From contig JAUHXW010000214.1 of the NCBI GenBank assembly GCA_030426705.1, positions 1 through 5,407 of the forward strand: a DNA stretch of 5,407 bases. The letters run 5' to 3'. Each line of letters starts with the position of its first letter. Within the stretch, counting starts at the first letter, position 1. Position numbers and translations under genes: made by a program. Source of the DNA: Gammaproteobacteria bacterium (GTDB lineage Bacteria > Pseudomonadota > Gammaproteobacteria > Xanthomonadales > Marinicellaceae). The notes under the pieces are model-generated. The model did not search any database, was not told where the DNA came from, and was given only the letters and a program-made list of their open reading frames with translations. Positions 1-5,274 of the stretch are shown here, piece by piece.

Positions 1-279
1 TTAAATAAAGTCATTCAAGTTGTTTCAGTAGTTGAGATTTTTATTGGGAGTTTATTTCTTGTATATTCTACTTATTTGCTCTTTGATATTTATCTTTTTT
101 CAGGTCCTGATAGACATGGTTATGCGTTATTGGGTTCCATTTATTTCGCAGGATTAGGAGGGCTGTTTGGGTTCGCTGGAATGGTTTTGAATTTGCAAAA
201 ATGGTATTCGGTGTTACTTCAACTTATTTTGTTGGTTCAAAGTTGTTTATTTGGATTACAGTTTTTTGACTTATTATAA
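1..279 (+). CDS. C-terminal part of an unidentified small membrane protein (5' end outside window)
   Basis: The frame is open from the first base to a TAA at 277-279, giving 92 visible codons. There is no ATG or GTG in frame; the only common start codon near the front is a TTG at 76, without a Shine-Dalgarno sequence and inside a hydrophobic segment, so the true start lies left of the window. The visible protein is almost wholly hydrophobic. It has three likely membrane spans, at about visible residues 4-30, 40-61 and 67-88, separated by short polar turns (SGPDRHG and NLQKW), and ends FFDLL. I recognise no family. Hand-counted GC is about 31% against mid-40s for the genes to the right, which may mean recent acquisition or simply an AT-rich membrane gene. 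The stop codon abuts a strong terminator, which supports a real transcribed gene ending here. Function unknown. Confidence 0.55.
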   Translation, partial: LNKVIQVVSVVEIFIGSLFLVYSTYLLFDIYLFSGPDRHGYALLGSIYFAGLGGLFGFAGMVLNLQKWYSVLLQLILLVQSCLFGLQFFDLL

Positions 280-305
280 AAAACCCGACTCAGAGCCGGG
301 TTTTT
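279..305. terminator. Bidirectional intrinsic terminator between convergent genes
   Basis: CCCG (284-287) pairs with CGGG (297-300). The stem is extended by five A:T pairs outside (279-283 with 301-305), and a CTC/GAG pairing is possible inside the loop around an A/C mismatch. The stem is flanked by an A-run on the left and a T-run on the right, so it reads as a GC stem plus U-tract on both strands. It starts at the stop codon of the left membrane gene and lies 20 bases past the ppa stop, so it can serve both. Confidence 0.85.
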
Positions 306-325
306 GGTGTTAATTTTCAATCGAA

Positions 326-874
326 TCAGAACAAAGGTTTTTCTTCAGTCTCTTCAAATCTTTTAACAGAATCTAAAATTTCTTGCTTGGCTTCTTCTAC
401 ACCACCCCAGCCTTCGATTTTGACCCATTTGCCTTTTTCCAGATCTTTGTAATGCTCAAAAAAGTGAGCGATTTTGTCCAGGGTTTCATCATTGATGTCA
501 CGAACATCAGCAATGTGGCGGTACAAACCGCTCACTTTTGAAACAGGAACAGCGATGATTTTGGCATCTTCGCCACTTTCATCAGTCATTTTCAAAACGC
601 CAACTGGACGACATTTAATCACTGAACCTGGTAACAAAGGTACCGGCATAATCACACAAACGTCAACGGGATCACCATCACCACACAAAGTGTGAGGCAC
701 AAATCCGTAATTACAAGGGTAGCGGAAGGCGGTGTTCAAAACACGATCGACCAAAATCATGCCAGAATCTTTGTCCACTTCGTACTTAATGGCTTCGCCA
801 TTGCGTGGGATTTCAATCAATACATTGATGTCATGAGGCACATCATTACCTACAGGAATATGTTTTAAAGACAT
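326..874 (-). CDS. ppa: Inorganic pyrophosphatase, family I (soluble, Mg-dependent)
   Basis: Hydrolyses pyrophosphate to two phosphates in the cytoplasm, pulling biosynthetic reactions such as nucleic acid synthesis and amino-acid activation forward. The 182-residue product is close to the 176-residue E. coli enzyme and aligns with it without shifts through the active site. The family signature DGDPVDV sits at residues 66-72. The metal- and phosphate-binding residues known from E. coli are all there, counting the initiator Met: E21, K30, E32, R44, Y52, Y56, D66, D68, D71, D98, D103, K105, Y142 and K143. The block HFFEHYKDLEKGKW (138-150) is also typical. The ATG at 872-874 is preceded by a GAAGGA ribosome site (complement of 881-886) with 6 bases spacing, which fixes the start. 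The gene is monocistronic: divergent from the oxidase operon and ended by the shared terminator at 279-305. Nothing suggests it is anything but intact. Confidence 0.97.
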   Translation of the reverse strand: MSLKHIPVGNDVPHDINVLIEIPRNGEAIKYEVDKDSGMILVDRVLNTAFRYPCNYGFVPHTLCGDGDPVDVCVIMPVPLLPGSVIKCRPVGVLKMTDESGEDAKIIAVPVSKVSGLYRHIADVRDINDETLDKIAHFFEHYKDLEKGKWVKIEGWGGVEEAKQEILDSVKRFEETEEKPLF

Positions 875-906
875 TTGATTTCCTTCGTTGGGTTCAAAAG
901 CCGCGT

Positions 907-934
907 ATTATAACGATATGACGCATAAAGTACA
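907..934 (-). promoter_or_regulatory. Probable sigma-70 promoter of ppa
   Basis: On the minus strand a perfect TATAAT lies at the complement of 907-912. A weak -35 (TGTACT, complement of 929-934) sits 16 bases upstream. Transcription would start near 900, leaving a leader of about 25 bases containing the GAAGGA ribosome site. The -10 is strong; the -35 matches the consensus at only three of six positions, so that half is tentative. Confidence 0.6.
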
Positions 935-972
935 TGGTTTTACCAGGAAAATAAGGGATTCTGACGCATTCA

Positions 973-1019
973 GGAACTTTTGGAACTTTGACACGTTTCA
1001 GATGGGTTTCGGAAAGTTC
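973..1019. repeat. Direct and inverted GAACTTT repeats in the ppa-cydA intergenic region
   Basis: GGAACTTT occurs twice in tandem with one base between (973-980 and 982-989), and the inverted form AAAGTTC occurs at 1013-1019. A TTGACA hexamer (988-993) overlaps the second copy, but no -10-like hexamer follows at 16-18 bases. The arrangement, two direct sites and one inverted site upstream of the oxidase start, looks like binding sites for a regulator that I cannot name. The motif is short and AT-rich, so chance is possible. Confidence 0.35.
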
Positions 1020-1036
1020 GATAATTTCGGTTTTGA

Positions 1037-1052
1037 TGGGAAACCGTTTGCT
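1037..1052 (+). promoter_or_regulatory. Candidate sigma-54 (-24/-12) promoter of the oxidase operon
   Basis: TGGGAAACCGTTTGCT has the invariant GG (1038-1039) and GC (1050-1051) separated by exactly 10 bases, as in the RpoN consensus TGGCAC-N5-TTGCW. It matches 9 of the 11 specified positions, including all of TTGCW. Transcription would begin near 1063, about 46 bases before the cydA ATG. The element overlaps an inverted repeat (CGGTTT 1028-1033 and AAACCG 1041-1046). Inference only: such matches occur by chance, and a sigma-70 alternative lies just downstream. Confidence 0.35.
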
Positions 1053-1056
1053 GAAA

Positions 1057-1065
1057 TGTTAAAAT
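1057..1065 (+). promoter_or_regulatory. Candidate extended -10 promoter for cydA
   Basis: TGTTAAAAT is an extended -10 (TG, one base, then TAAAAT, five of six to consensus). No convincing -35 is found 16-18 bases upstream; TTGATG at 1033-1038 is 21 bases away. Extended -10 promoters can work without a good -35. Transcription would start near 1072. This competes with the -24/-12 element at 1037-1052 as the operon's promoter. Confidence 0.4.
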
Positions 1066-1108
1066 TGATACTGACCAGAAGTGCCCACATTTCTATTGGA
1101 GAACAGTC

Positions 1109-2521
1109 ATGTTCGAATTATTCGATGCGGTATTGGCCGCACGCCTGCAATTTGCTTTTACCATTGCATTTCATATTATTTTTCCTGCATTATCGATTGG
1201 CCTGGCCTGGTATTTAATGGTTTTACAAGGCTTGTGGCTGAAAACCGGTCGAGACATCTACCGCCGTGTCTGGCGATATTGGATCAAAATATTTGCCATT
1301 ATTTTTGGTATGGGTGTGGTGTCAGGTATCGTGATGAGTTACCAGATAGGCACTAATTGGAGTGTGTTTTCAGATAAAACTGGTCCAATTCTCGGTCCTT
1401 TGATGGGCTATGAGGTCTTGACCGCCTTTTTCCTGGAAGCGGGTTTTCTGGGTGTGATGTTGTTTGGCTCAAATCGGGTTGGGCGTAAACTGCATTTCTT
1501 TGCCACCATCATGGTGGCCATCGGCACCATGATTTCGGGCTTCTGGATTTTGGCGGTGAACTCCTGGATGCAAACCCCAGCAGGTTTTGCTATCAATGAA
1601 GCGGGACAGTTCATTGCTACCGACTGGTGGCAGGTGGTCTTCAATCCTTCATTTCCTTATCGCTTTGTCCATATGATGCTGGCGGCGTTTTTGACCACGG
1701 CGTTTTTGGTGGCTGGTGTTTCAGCCTGGCATGTGCTTAGAGATCGCAGCAATTCAGCGGCTAAGCTGATGTTTTCCATGTCGATGTGGATGGCTTTGTT
1801 GGTGGCTCCCATTCAAATCATTGCTGGTGATTTCCATGGGTTAAACACTTTAAAGCATCAACCGATGAAAATTGCAGCGATGGAAGGTCATTTTGAAAGT
1901 CAAAATGGTGCACCATTGATATTGTTTGGTTGGCCTGATATGGAACAAAAAGAAGTACATGCCGAAATAGCCGTACCTAAATTGGGCAGTATCATTTTGA
2001 CTCATGAGGTGGATGGTCATATTCAAGGCTTAGATGCTTTTCCTGAAGAAGACTGGCCTAATGTACCTATGGTGTTTTGGTCTTTTAGAATCATGGTGGC
2101 AATTGGTTTTGCCATGGTTTTGGTGGGTCTTTGGTCAGCTTGGGCCAGGTTCCGCGGTCGTTTGTATGAGGCAGTTTGGTTACAACGTTTGGCTGTGTTG
2201 ATGGCCCCCAGTGGTACATTGGCCATATTGGCCGGGTGGATCACCACTGAAGTGGGACGACAGCCCTATGTGGTATATGGTTTGTTGCGCACGGCTGATG
2301 CGGTTTCACCATTGGATGCACCGGCCGTAAATGCCTCTTTGTTGGCTTTTGTGGTAGTTTATTTCATGGTCTTTGGTGCGGGTATTTATTATTTATTACA
2401 ACTGTTCAAACACAAGCCGAGCATGAATGAAAAAGACATTCAACGCGGTCAGGCGCGGCGAGCAGCTGGCATTACACCGATTCAGGGTCTACAAAAAGAC
2501 TCAGCTGAGGAGGGACACTGA
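1109..2521 (+). CDS. cydA: bd-type quinol oxidase subunit I, CioA-like (short Q-loop)
   Basis: Heme-bearing catalytic subunit of the inner-membrane bd-type oxidase, which oxidises quinol and reduces oxygen to water. The 470 residues hold about nine membrane spans (roughly 15-38, 58-80, 95-118, 128-150, 186-208, 220-240, 323-347, 360-380, 407-432). Residues equivalent to the E. coli ligands and site residues are visible: H22 (heme b595), H188 and M329 with R327 (heme b558), E381 before GRQP (heme d region), E102 and E110 (proton path), K254 and E259 (quinol loop). The loop between spans 6 and 7 is short and lacks the C-terminal Q-loop insertion of E. coli CydA (522 residues). With the GWPD and LTHEVDG blocks this places it in the CioA (cyanide-insensitive) branch. 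The usual GRQPW reads GRQPY here. The ATG is preceded by GGAG (1098-1101), 7 bases away. First gene of a three-gene operon; cioA is an equally good symbol. Confidence 0.95.
   Translation: MFELFDAVLAARLQFAFTIAFHIIFPALSIGLAWYLMVLQGLWLKTGRDIYRRVWRYWIKIFAIIFGMGVVSGIVMSYQIGTNWSVFSDKTGPILGPLMGYEVLTAFFLEAGFLGVMLFGSNRVGRKLHFFATIMVAIGTMISGFWILAVNSWMQTPAGFAINEAGQFIATDWWQVVFNPSFPYRFVHMMLAAFLTTAFLVAGVSAWHVLRDRSNSAAKLMFSMSMWMALLVAPIQIIAGDFHGLNTLKHQPMKIAAMEGHFESQNGAPLILFGWPDMEQKEVHAEIAVPKLGSIILTHEVDGHIQGLDAFPEEDWPNVPMVFWSFRIMVAIGFAMVLVGLWSAWARFRGRLYEAVWLQRLAVLMAPSGTLAILAGWITTEVGRQPYVVYGLLRTADAVSPLDAPAVNASLLAFVVVYFMVFGAGIYYLLQLFKHKPSMNEKDIQRGQARRAAGITPIQGLQKDSAEEGH
2507..2514 (+). promoter_or_regulatory. 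Ribosome binding site that sets the cydB start
   Basis: GAGGAGGG inside the last codons of cydA is a near-perfect Shine-Dalgarno sequence, 8 bases before the ATG at 2523. The reading frame of cydB stays open upstream to an ATG at 2427, but that start lacks such a site and would add 32 charged residues overlapping cydA. Confidence 0.85.
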
Positions 2522-2522
2522 G

Positions 2523-3527
2523 ATGGACTATGTATTGATTTGGGCTGGACTGATGGCTTTTGCAGTGTTCGCTTATGTGGTGCTGGATGGTTTTGATTTG
2601 GGCATTGCGTTGTTGTTCCCTTTTATTCGAGAGCAACAGGACAAGGCCAATGCCATGAATTCCATCGCACCTTTTTGGGATGGCAATGAAACCTGGCTGG
2701 TGCTGGGAGGCGGTGGCTTGTATGCCACGTTCCCATTGGCTTTTGCCATCATTATGCCGGCGTTGTATGTGCCCCTGGTGTTGATGTTACTGGCATTAAT
2801 TTTCCGGGGTGTGGCCTTTGAGTTTCGCTGGAGAAGTCGCAGTGAAAGTGGACGCAAACGTTGGGATCTTGGTTTTACCTTAGGCTCATTATTGGCAGCT
2901 TTGGCACAAGGCATTGCCCTGGGTGCATTGGTGCAAGGCATTGAGGTGGCAGACCGTGCTTATGCCGGAGGTTGGTGGGATTGGCTGACACCTTTTTCTT
3001 TGATCACGGGTATAGCAGTGGTTATTGGTTATGCGCTATTGGGTGCTTGTTGGTTGATTTACAAAACTGAGCACCGCTTGCAGCGTTTATGTAGACAGGC
3101 TGCCTTTCAGCTAACCTTGGCGCTTGGGTTTATGATTGCAGTGGTCAGTGTGTGGATGTTATTTAAGCAAGATCCTTATATGAGGCGCTGGTTTGATTAT
3201 CCGAATTACTTGTACTTATCACCGGTTCCAGTGATTACGGTGGTGCTGGGGCTTTATTTACTGAAAGCCATTAAGTCTGGTAGAGAGTTGGCACCGTTTT
3301 TGACCACCATTGCGTTGTTCGCATTGAGCTATTTTGGTCTTTGTATCAGTTTTTACCCACAAATTGTGCCGCCTTCAATCAGCATTTGGCAAGCGGCTTC
3401 GCCAGAGTCCAGTTTAAAATTCTTGTTGGTCGGGTCGGCCATTTTGATTCCCACCATTTTGGTTTACACCGGATATTCTTACTGGGTGTTCAGGGGTAAG
3501 GTTAATTCTGAAGATCAGTACCATTGA
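2523..3527 (+). CDS. cydB: bd-type quinol oxidase subunit II, CioB-like
   Basis: Second integral-membrane subunit, which pairs with CydA to stabilise the heme-containing oxidase and contributes to proton access. The 334 residues match CioB-type proteins (about 335) rather than the longer E. coli CydB (379). The N-terminal LDGFDLG (21-27) and the diagnostic WDGNETWLVLGGGGLYATFP (52-71) include the acidic residues D22, D25, D53 and E56; the E. coli proton-path residue D58 maps to this block. About eight to nine spans are visible (near 4-34, 76-97, 116-140, 158-182, 195-214, 232-250, 257-277, 298-323). The C-terminal VPPSISIWQAASP and YSYWVFRGK are characteristic. The start is set by GAGGAGGG; only one base separates the cydA stop from this ATG, so translation is likely coupled. 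The next small ORF begins 2 bases after the stop. Confidence 0.96.
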   Translation: MDYVLIWAGLMAFAVFAYVVLDGFDLGIALLFPFIREQQDKANAMNSIAPFWDGNETWLVLGGGGLYATFPLAFAIIMPALYVPLVLMLLALIFRGVAFEFRWRSRSESGRKRWDLGFTLGSLLAALAQGIALGALVQGIEVADRAYAGGWWDWLTPFSLITGIAVVIGYALLGACWLIYKTEHRLQRLCRQAAFQLTLALGFMIAVVSVWMLFKQDPYMRRWFDYPNYLYLSPVPVITVVLGLYLLKAIKSGRELAPFLTTIALFALSYFGLCISFYPQIVPPSISIWQAASPESSLKFLLVGSAILIPTILVYTGYSYWVFRGKVNSEDQYH

Positions 3528-3529
3528 AG

Positions 3530-3634
3530 ATGAAAAAGAAATACCAACAAGGCCTTTGGTTTGCTGCCCTTTGGATGGGTGGGGTGGCTGTGCTGCTATT
3601 GCTCAGTTTAACCATCAGGGCTTTTTTGTATTAA
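3530..3634 (+). CDS. Small single-span membrane protein, probable third subunit of the bd oxidase (CydX-like/DUF2474-like)
   Basis: A 34-codon ORF starts with ATG 2 bases after the cydB stop and ends in TAA at 3632-3634. The product begins with a basic head (MKKKYQQ), followed by one hydrophobic helix at about residues 9-28 with three aromatic or Trp anchors (W10, F11, W15), and ends TIRAFLY. Many bd oxidases need a 30-50 residue single-span partner encoded directly after cydB (CydX in E. coli); CioAB-type operons often carry a DUF2474 protein there. The pattern here (W near the membrane edge, LW, GG/GV, then an IR pair before the end) resembles my recollection of DUF2474 rather than CydX, whose N-terminus is MWYFAW. 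No strong ribosome site is seen, so translation probably depends on coupling to cydB. Position and topology are clear; the family assignment is inference. Confidence 0.72.
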   Translation: MKKKYQQGLWFAALWMGGVAVLLLLSLTIRAFLY

Positions 3635-3667
3635 GAATTGTGTTGCAATAAGTGAGGCAATGAAAGT

Positions 3668-5176
3668 TTACTGAGCCCGGTCAAAACCGCGAAAACTGAT
3701 GGCTTCGGCCAAATGATGTTGTTCCACGATTTCCGAGCCTTCCAAATCGGCGATGGTGCGACTGACTTTGATGATGCGGTGGTAGGCTCTGGCGGAAAGG
3801 CGCAATTGATCGACGACAGTTTCCAGAAAATCAAGTTGTGGTTCTGACAAAGGTATGAATTGTTCGATTTCCTTGCCTTCCAATTGGGCGTTACATTTAC
3901 CTTTATTTCGCTTCAATTGGCGTTGACGACTTTGCATGACCTGCTGTTTGATTTGTTGGCTGTTGATGGTGGCTGGGCTGCTTTGTCTCAGGGTTTTGTG
4001 CGGGATCCGCGGCACTTCGACTTGTAAATCAATGCGATCCAATAAAGGCCCGGAAATGCGGTTGCGGTAATTTTGAATTTGTCCCACTGAACATTCACAA
4101 GTTCGATCTGGGTCACCAAAATAACCACAAGGGCAAGGGTTCAGACTCGCTAATAATTGAAATCTGGCTGGAAATTCGGCCGTTCTGGCAGCACGTGATA
4201 TAATGATTTTTCCGGATTCAAGCGGTTCGCGCAGCACTTCCAAAACATGACGAGAAAATTCTGGAAGCTCATCCAAAAACAAAATGCCATTCTGTGCCAA
4301 GGATATTTCGCCAGGCATCGGATTCGATCCGCCACCGACCAGCGCTGCCGCAGAAGCGGTGTGGTGGGGCGCTCGGAACGGCGGTTGACTCCAGGATGAT
4401 GGATCGAATCCCTGAGCACTGATTGAAGCCACCGACGCTGTTTCCAATGCTTCATTTTCGGTCAAATTAGGCAGTATGCCGGGTAATCGACTCGCCAGCA
4501 TGGTTTTCCCTGTACCGGGTGGCCCATAAAAAAGCAAATTATGTTTGCCAGCTGCGGCTATGGTCAAAGCCCGTTTGGCATGTTCCTGGCCTTTGACATC
4601 AGCCAAGTCTGGAAAGTGATGATTTCTTTGTAAACCATTGATTTCTGCGCGTGGCAATTCATCTACAGCATCCAACCAGGCACAAACCTCTAAAATATTG
4701 TTGGCCAACATACAGTCACAAGATTGCACCAGCGCCGCTTCCACGCCATTATCCACAGGGCAAATCAAACTGCGACCAGTTTCAGCCACTTCACTGACCA
4801 CAGGTAAAATACCACGAATCGGACGTAAATCACCACCCAAAGCCAACTCTCCCACCAGCTCGACATCAAGCAGCTTATCTCGACGCACCTGGTCCGAAGC
4901 GGCCAACACCCCAATAGCTATAGGCAAATCATAACGACCACCTTGTTTTGGAATATCGGCAGGTGACAAATTGATGGTGATGCGGTGCCTCGGAAATTCA
5001 TAACCAGAGTTCATGATGGCAGCCCGCACCCGATCTTTGGATTCTTTCACCGCAGTTTCCGGCATACCTACGATACTCAGACCGGGTAAGCCCCTTGAAA
5101 TATGTACTTCTACACGAACTTGAGGTGCTTGTACTCCAAATTCTGCTCTTGATAAGACGGCTGCCAGTTTGGTCAT
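3668..5176 (-). CDS. comM: ComM/YifB family AAA+ ATPase (Mg-chelatase-like, natural transformation)
   Basis: A 502-residue protein of the usual YifB/ComM length. ComM is a hexameric AAA+ helicase that drives branch migration to integrate incoming single-stranded DNA during natural transformation; it also occurs in species not known to be competent. Domains in order: Lon-protease-like N-terminal fold (about 1-170, with GLPGLSIVGMPETAVKES at 29-46 and SPADIPKQGGRYDLPIAIG at 71-89); AAA+ core (about 190-395) with Walker A GPPGTGKT (218-225), Walker B GILFLDE (297-303) and sensor N346; C-terminal Mg-chelatase-like domain (about 400-500) with LSARAYHR (460-467), whose R463 is in the sensor-2 position. 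Four cysteines (348, 350, 360, 362) after the sensor resemble a metal-binding knuckle. The ATG at 5174-5176 gives the family N-terminus, although no clear Shine-Dalgarno precedes it. Convergent with the oxidase operon; intact. Confidence 0.96.
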   Translation of the reverse strand: MTKLAAVLSRAEFGVQAPQVRVEVHISRGLPGLSIVGMPETAVKESKDRVRAAIMNSGYEFPRHRITINLSPADIPKQGGRYDLPIAIGVLAASDQVRRDKLLDVELVGELALGGDLRPIRGILPVVSEVAETGRSLICPVDNGVEAALVQSCDCMLANNILEVCAWLDAVDELPRAEINGLQRNHHFPDLADVKGQEHAKRALTIAAAGKHNLLFYGPPGTGKTMLASRLPGILPNLTENEALETASVASISAQGFDPSSWSQPPFRAPHHTASAAALVGGGSNPMPGEISLAQNGILFLDELPEFSRHVLEVLREPLESGKIIISRAARTAEFPARFQLLASLNPCPCGYFGDPDRTCECSVGQIQNYRNRISGPLLDRIDLQVEVPRIPHKTLRQSSPATINSQQIKQQVMQSRQRQLKRNKGKCNAQLEGKEIEQFIPLSEPQLDFLETVVDQLRLSARAYHRIIKVSRTIADLEGSEIVEQHHLAEAISFRGFDRAQ

Positions 5177-5197
5177 ATTTTGTTTGCTAATAAAACG

Positions 5198-5212
5198 GGC
5201 AGTATAACTGCC
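5198..5212. promoter_or_regulatory. 15-bp palindrome overlapping a -10-like hexamer upstream of comM
   Basis: GGCAGT-ATA-ACTGCC is a perfect 6-bp inverted repeat with a 3-base centre. On the minus strand its middle contains TATACT (complement of 5201-5206), five of six to the -10 consensus and 24 bases before the comM ATG; no good -35 is found upstream. Two readings are possible: an operator over the comM promoter, or, since the minus strand continues CGTTTTATT after the stem, a weak terminator for the gene entering from the right. I cannot choose between them. Confidence 0.4.
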
Positions 5213-5274
5213 AACAACGATTCAAGTCCGTAGCAGATTTCTTACTTGGCTGTAGGAAAATATAGGCAAGTGTT

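Noticed and set aside
76..279. A 67-codon gene starting at the TTG at 76
   Set aside because: The same frame is open to the window edge, the TTG has no ribosome site, and it would cut the first hydrophobic span. It is better read as the tail of a gene that begins outside.
988..993. TTGACA as the -35 of a cydA sigma-70 promoter
   Set aside because: The hexamer is perfect, but the sequence 16-18 bases downstream (CGGAAAGT) is nothing like a -10; the nearest -10-like GATAAT at 1020-1025 is 26 bases away.
1028..1046. CGGTTT/AAACCG inverted repeat as an intrinsic terminator or riboswitch hairpin
   Set aside because: The stem has only 6 bp with no following T-run, and no larger conserved fold is apparent. 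It overlaps the candidate -24/-12 element and is mentioned there.
888..1217. Plus-strand ORFs at 888-1217 and 1081-1356
   Set aside because: They lie over the intergenic region and the start of cydA in other frames, have no ribosome site and no recognisable domain, and conflict with the well-supported cydA frame.
2427..2522. Upstream extension of cydB to an ATG at 2427
   Set aside because: It would overlap the cydA tail, lacks a Shine-Dalgarno sequence and adds 32 charged residues foreign to CydB. The ATG at 2523 has GAGGAGGG at good spacing and gives the family N-terminus.
2573..2941. Antisense ORFs within cydA and cydB (such as 2573-2941, 1408-1644 and 2023-2247 on the minus strand)
   Set aside because: They are shadows of strongly supported coding frames, with low-complexity Lys/Pro/Asn-rich translations and no start signals.
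4150..4455. ORFs overlapping comM (4150-4455 minus, 4638-4934 plus, 474-695 plus over ppa)
   Set aside because: These are out-of-frame or antisense shadows of comM and ppa with Ser/Thr- or Arg-rich composition and no independent evidence.
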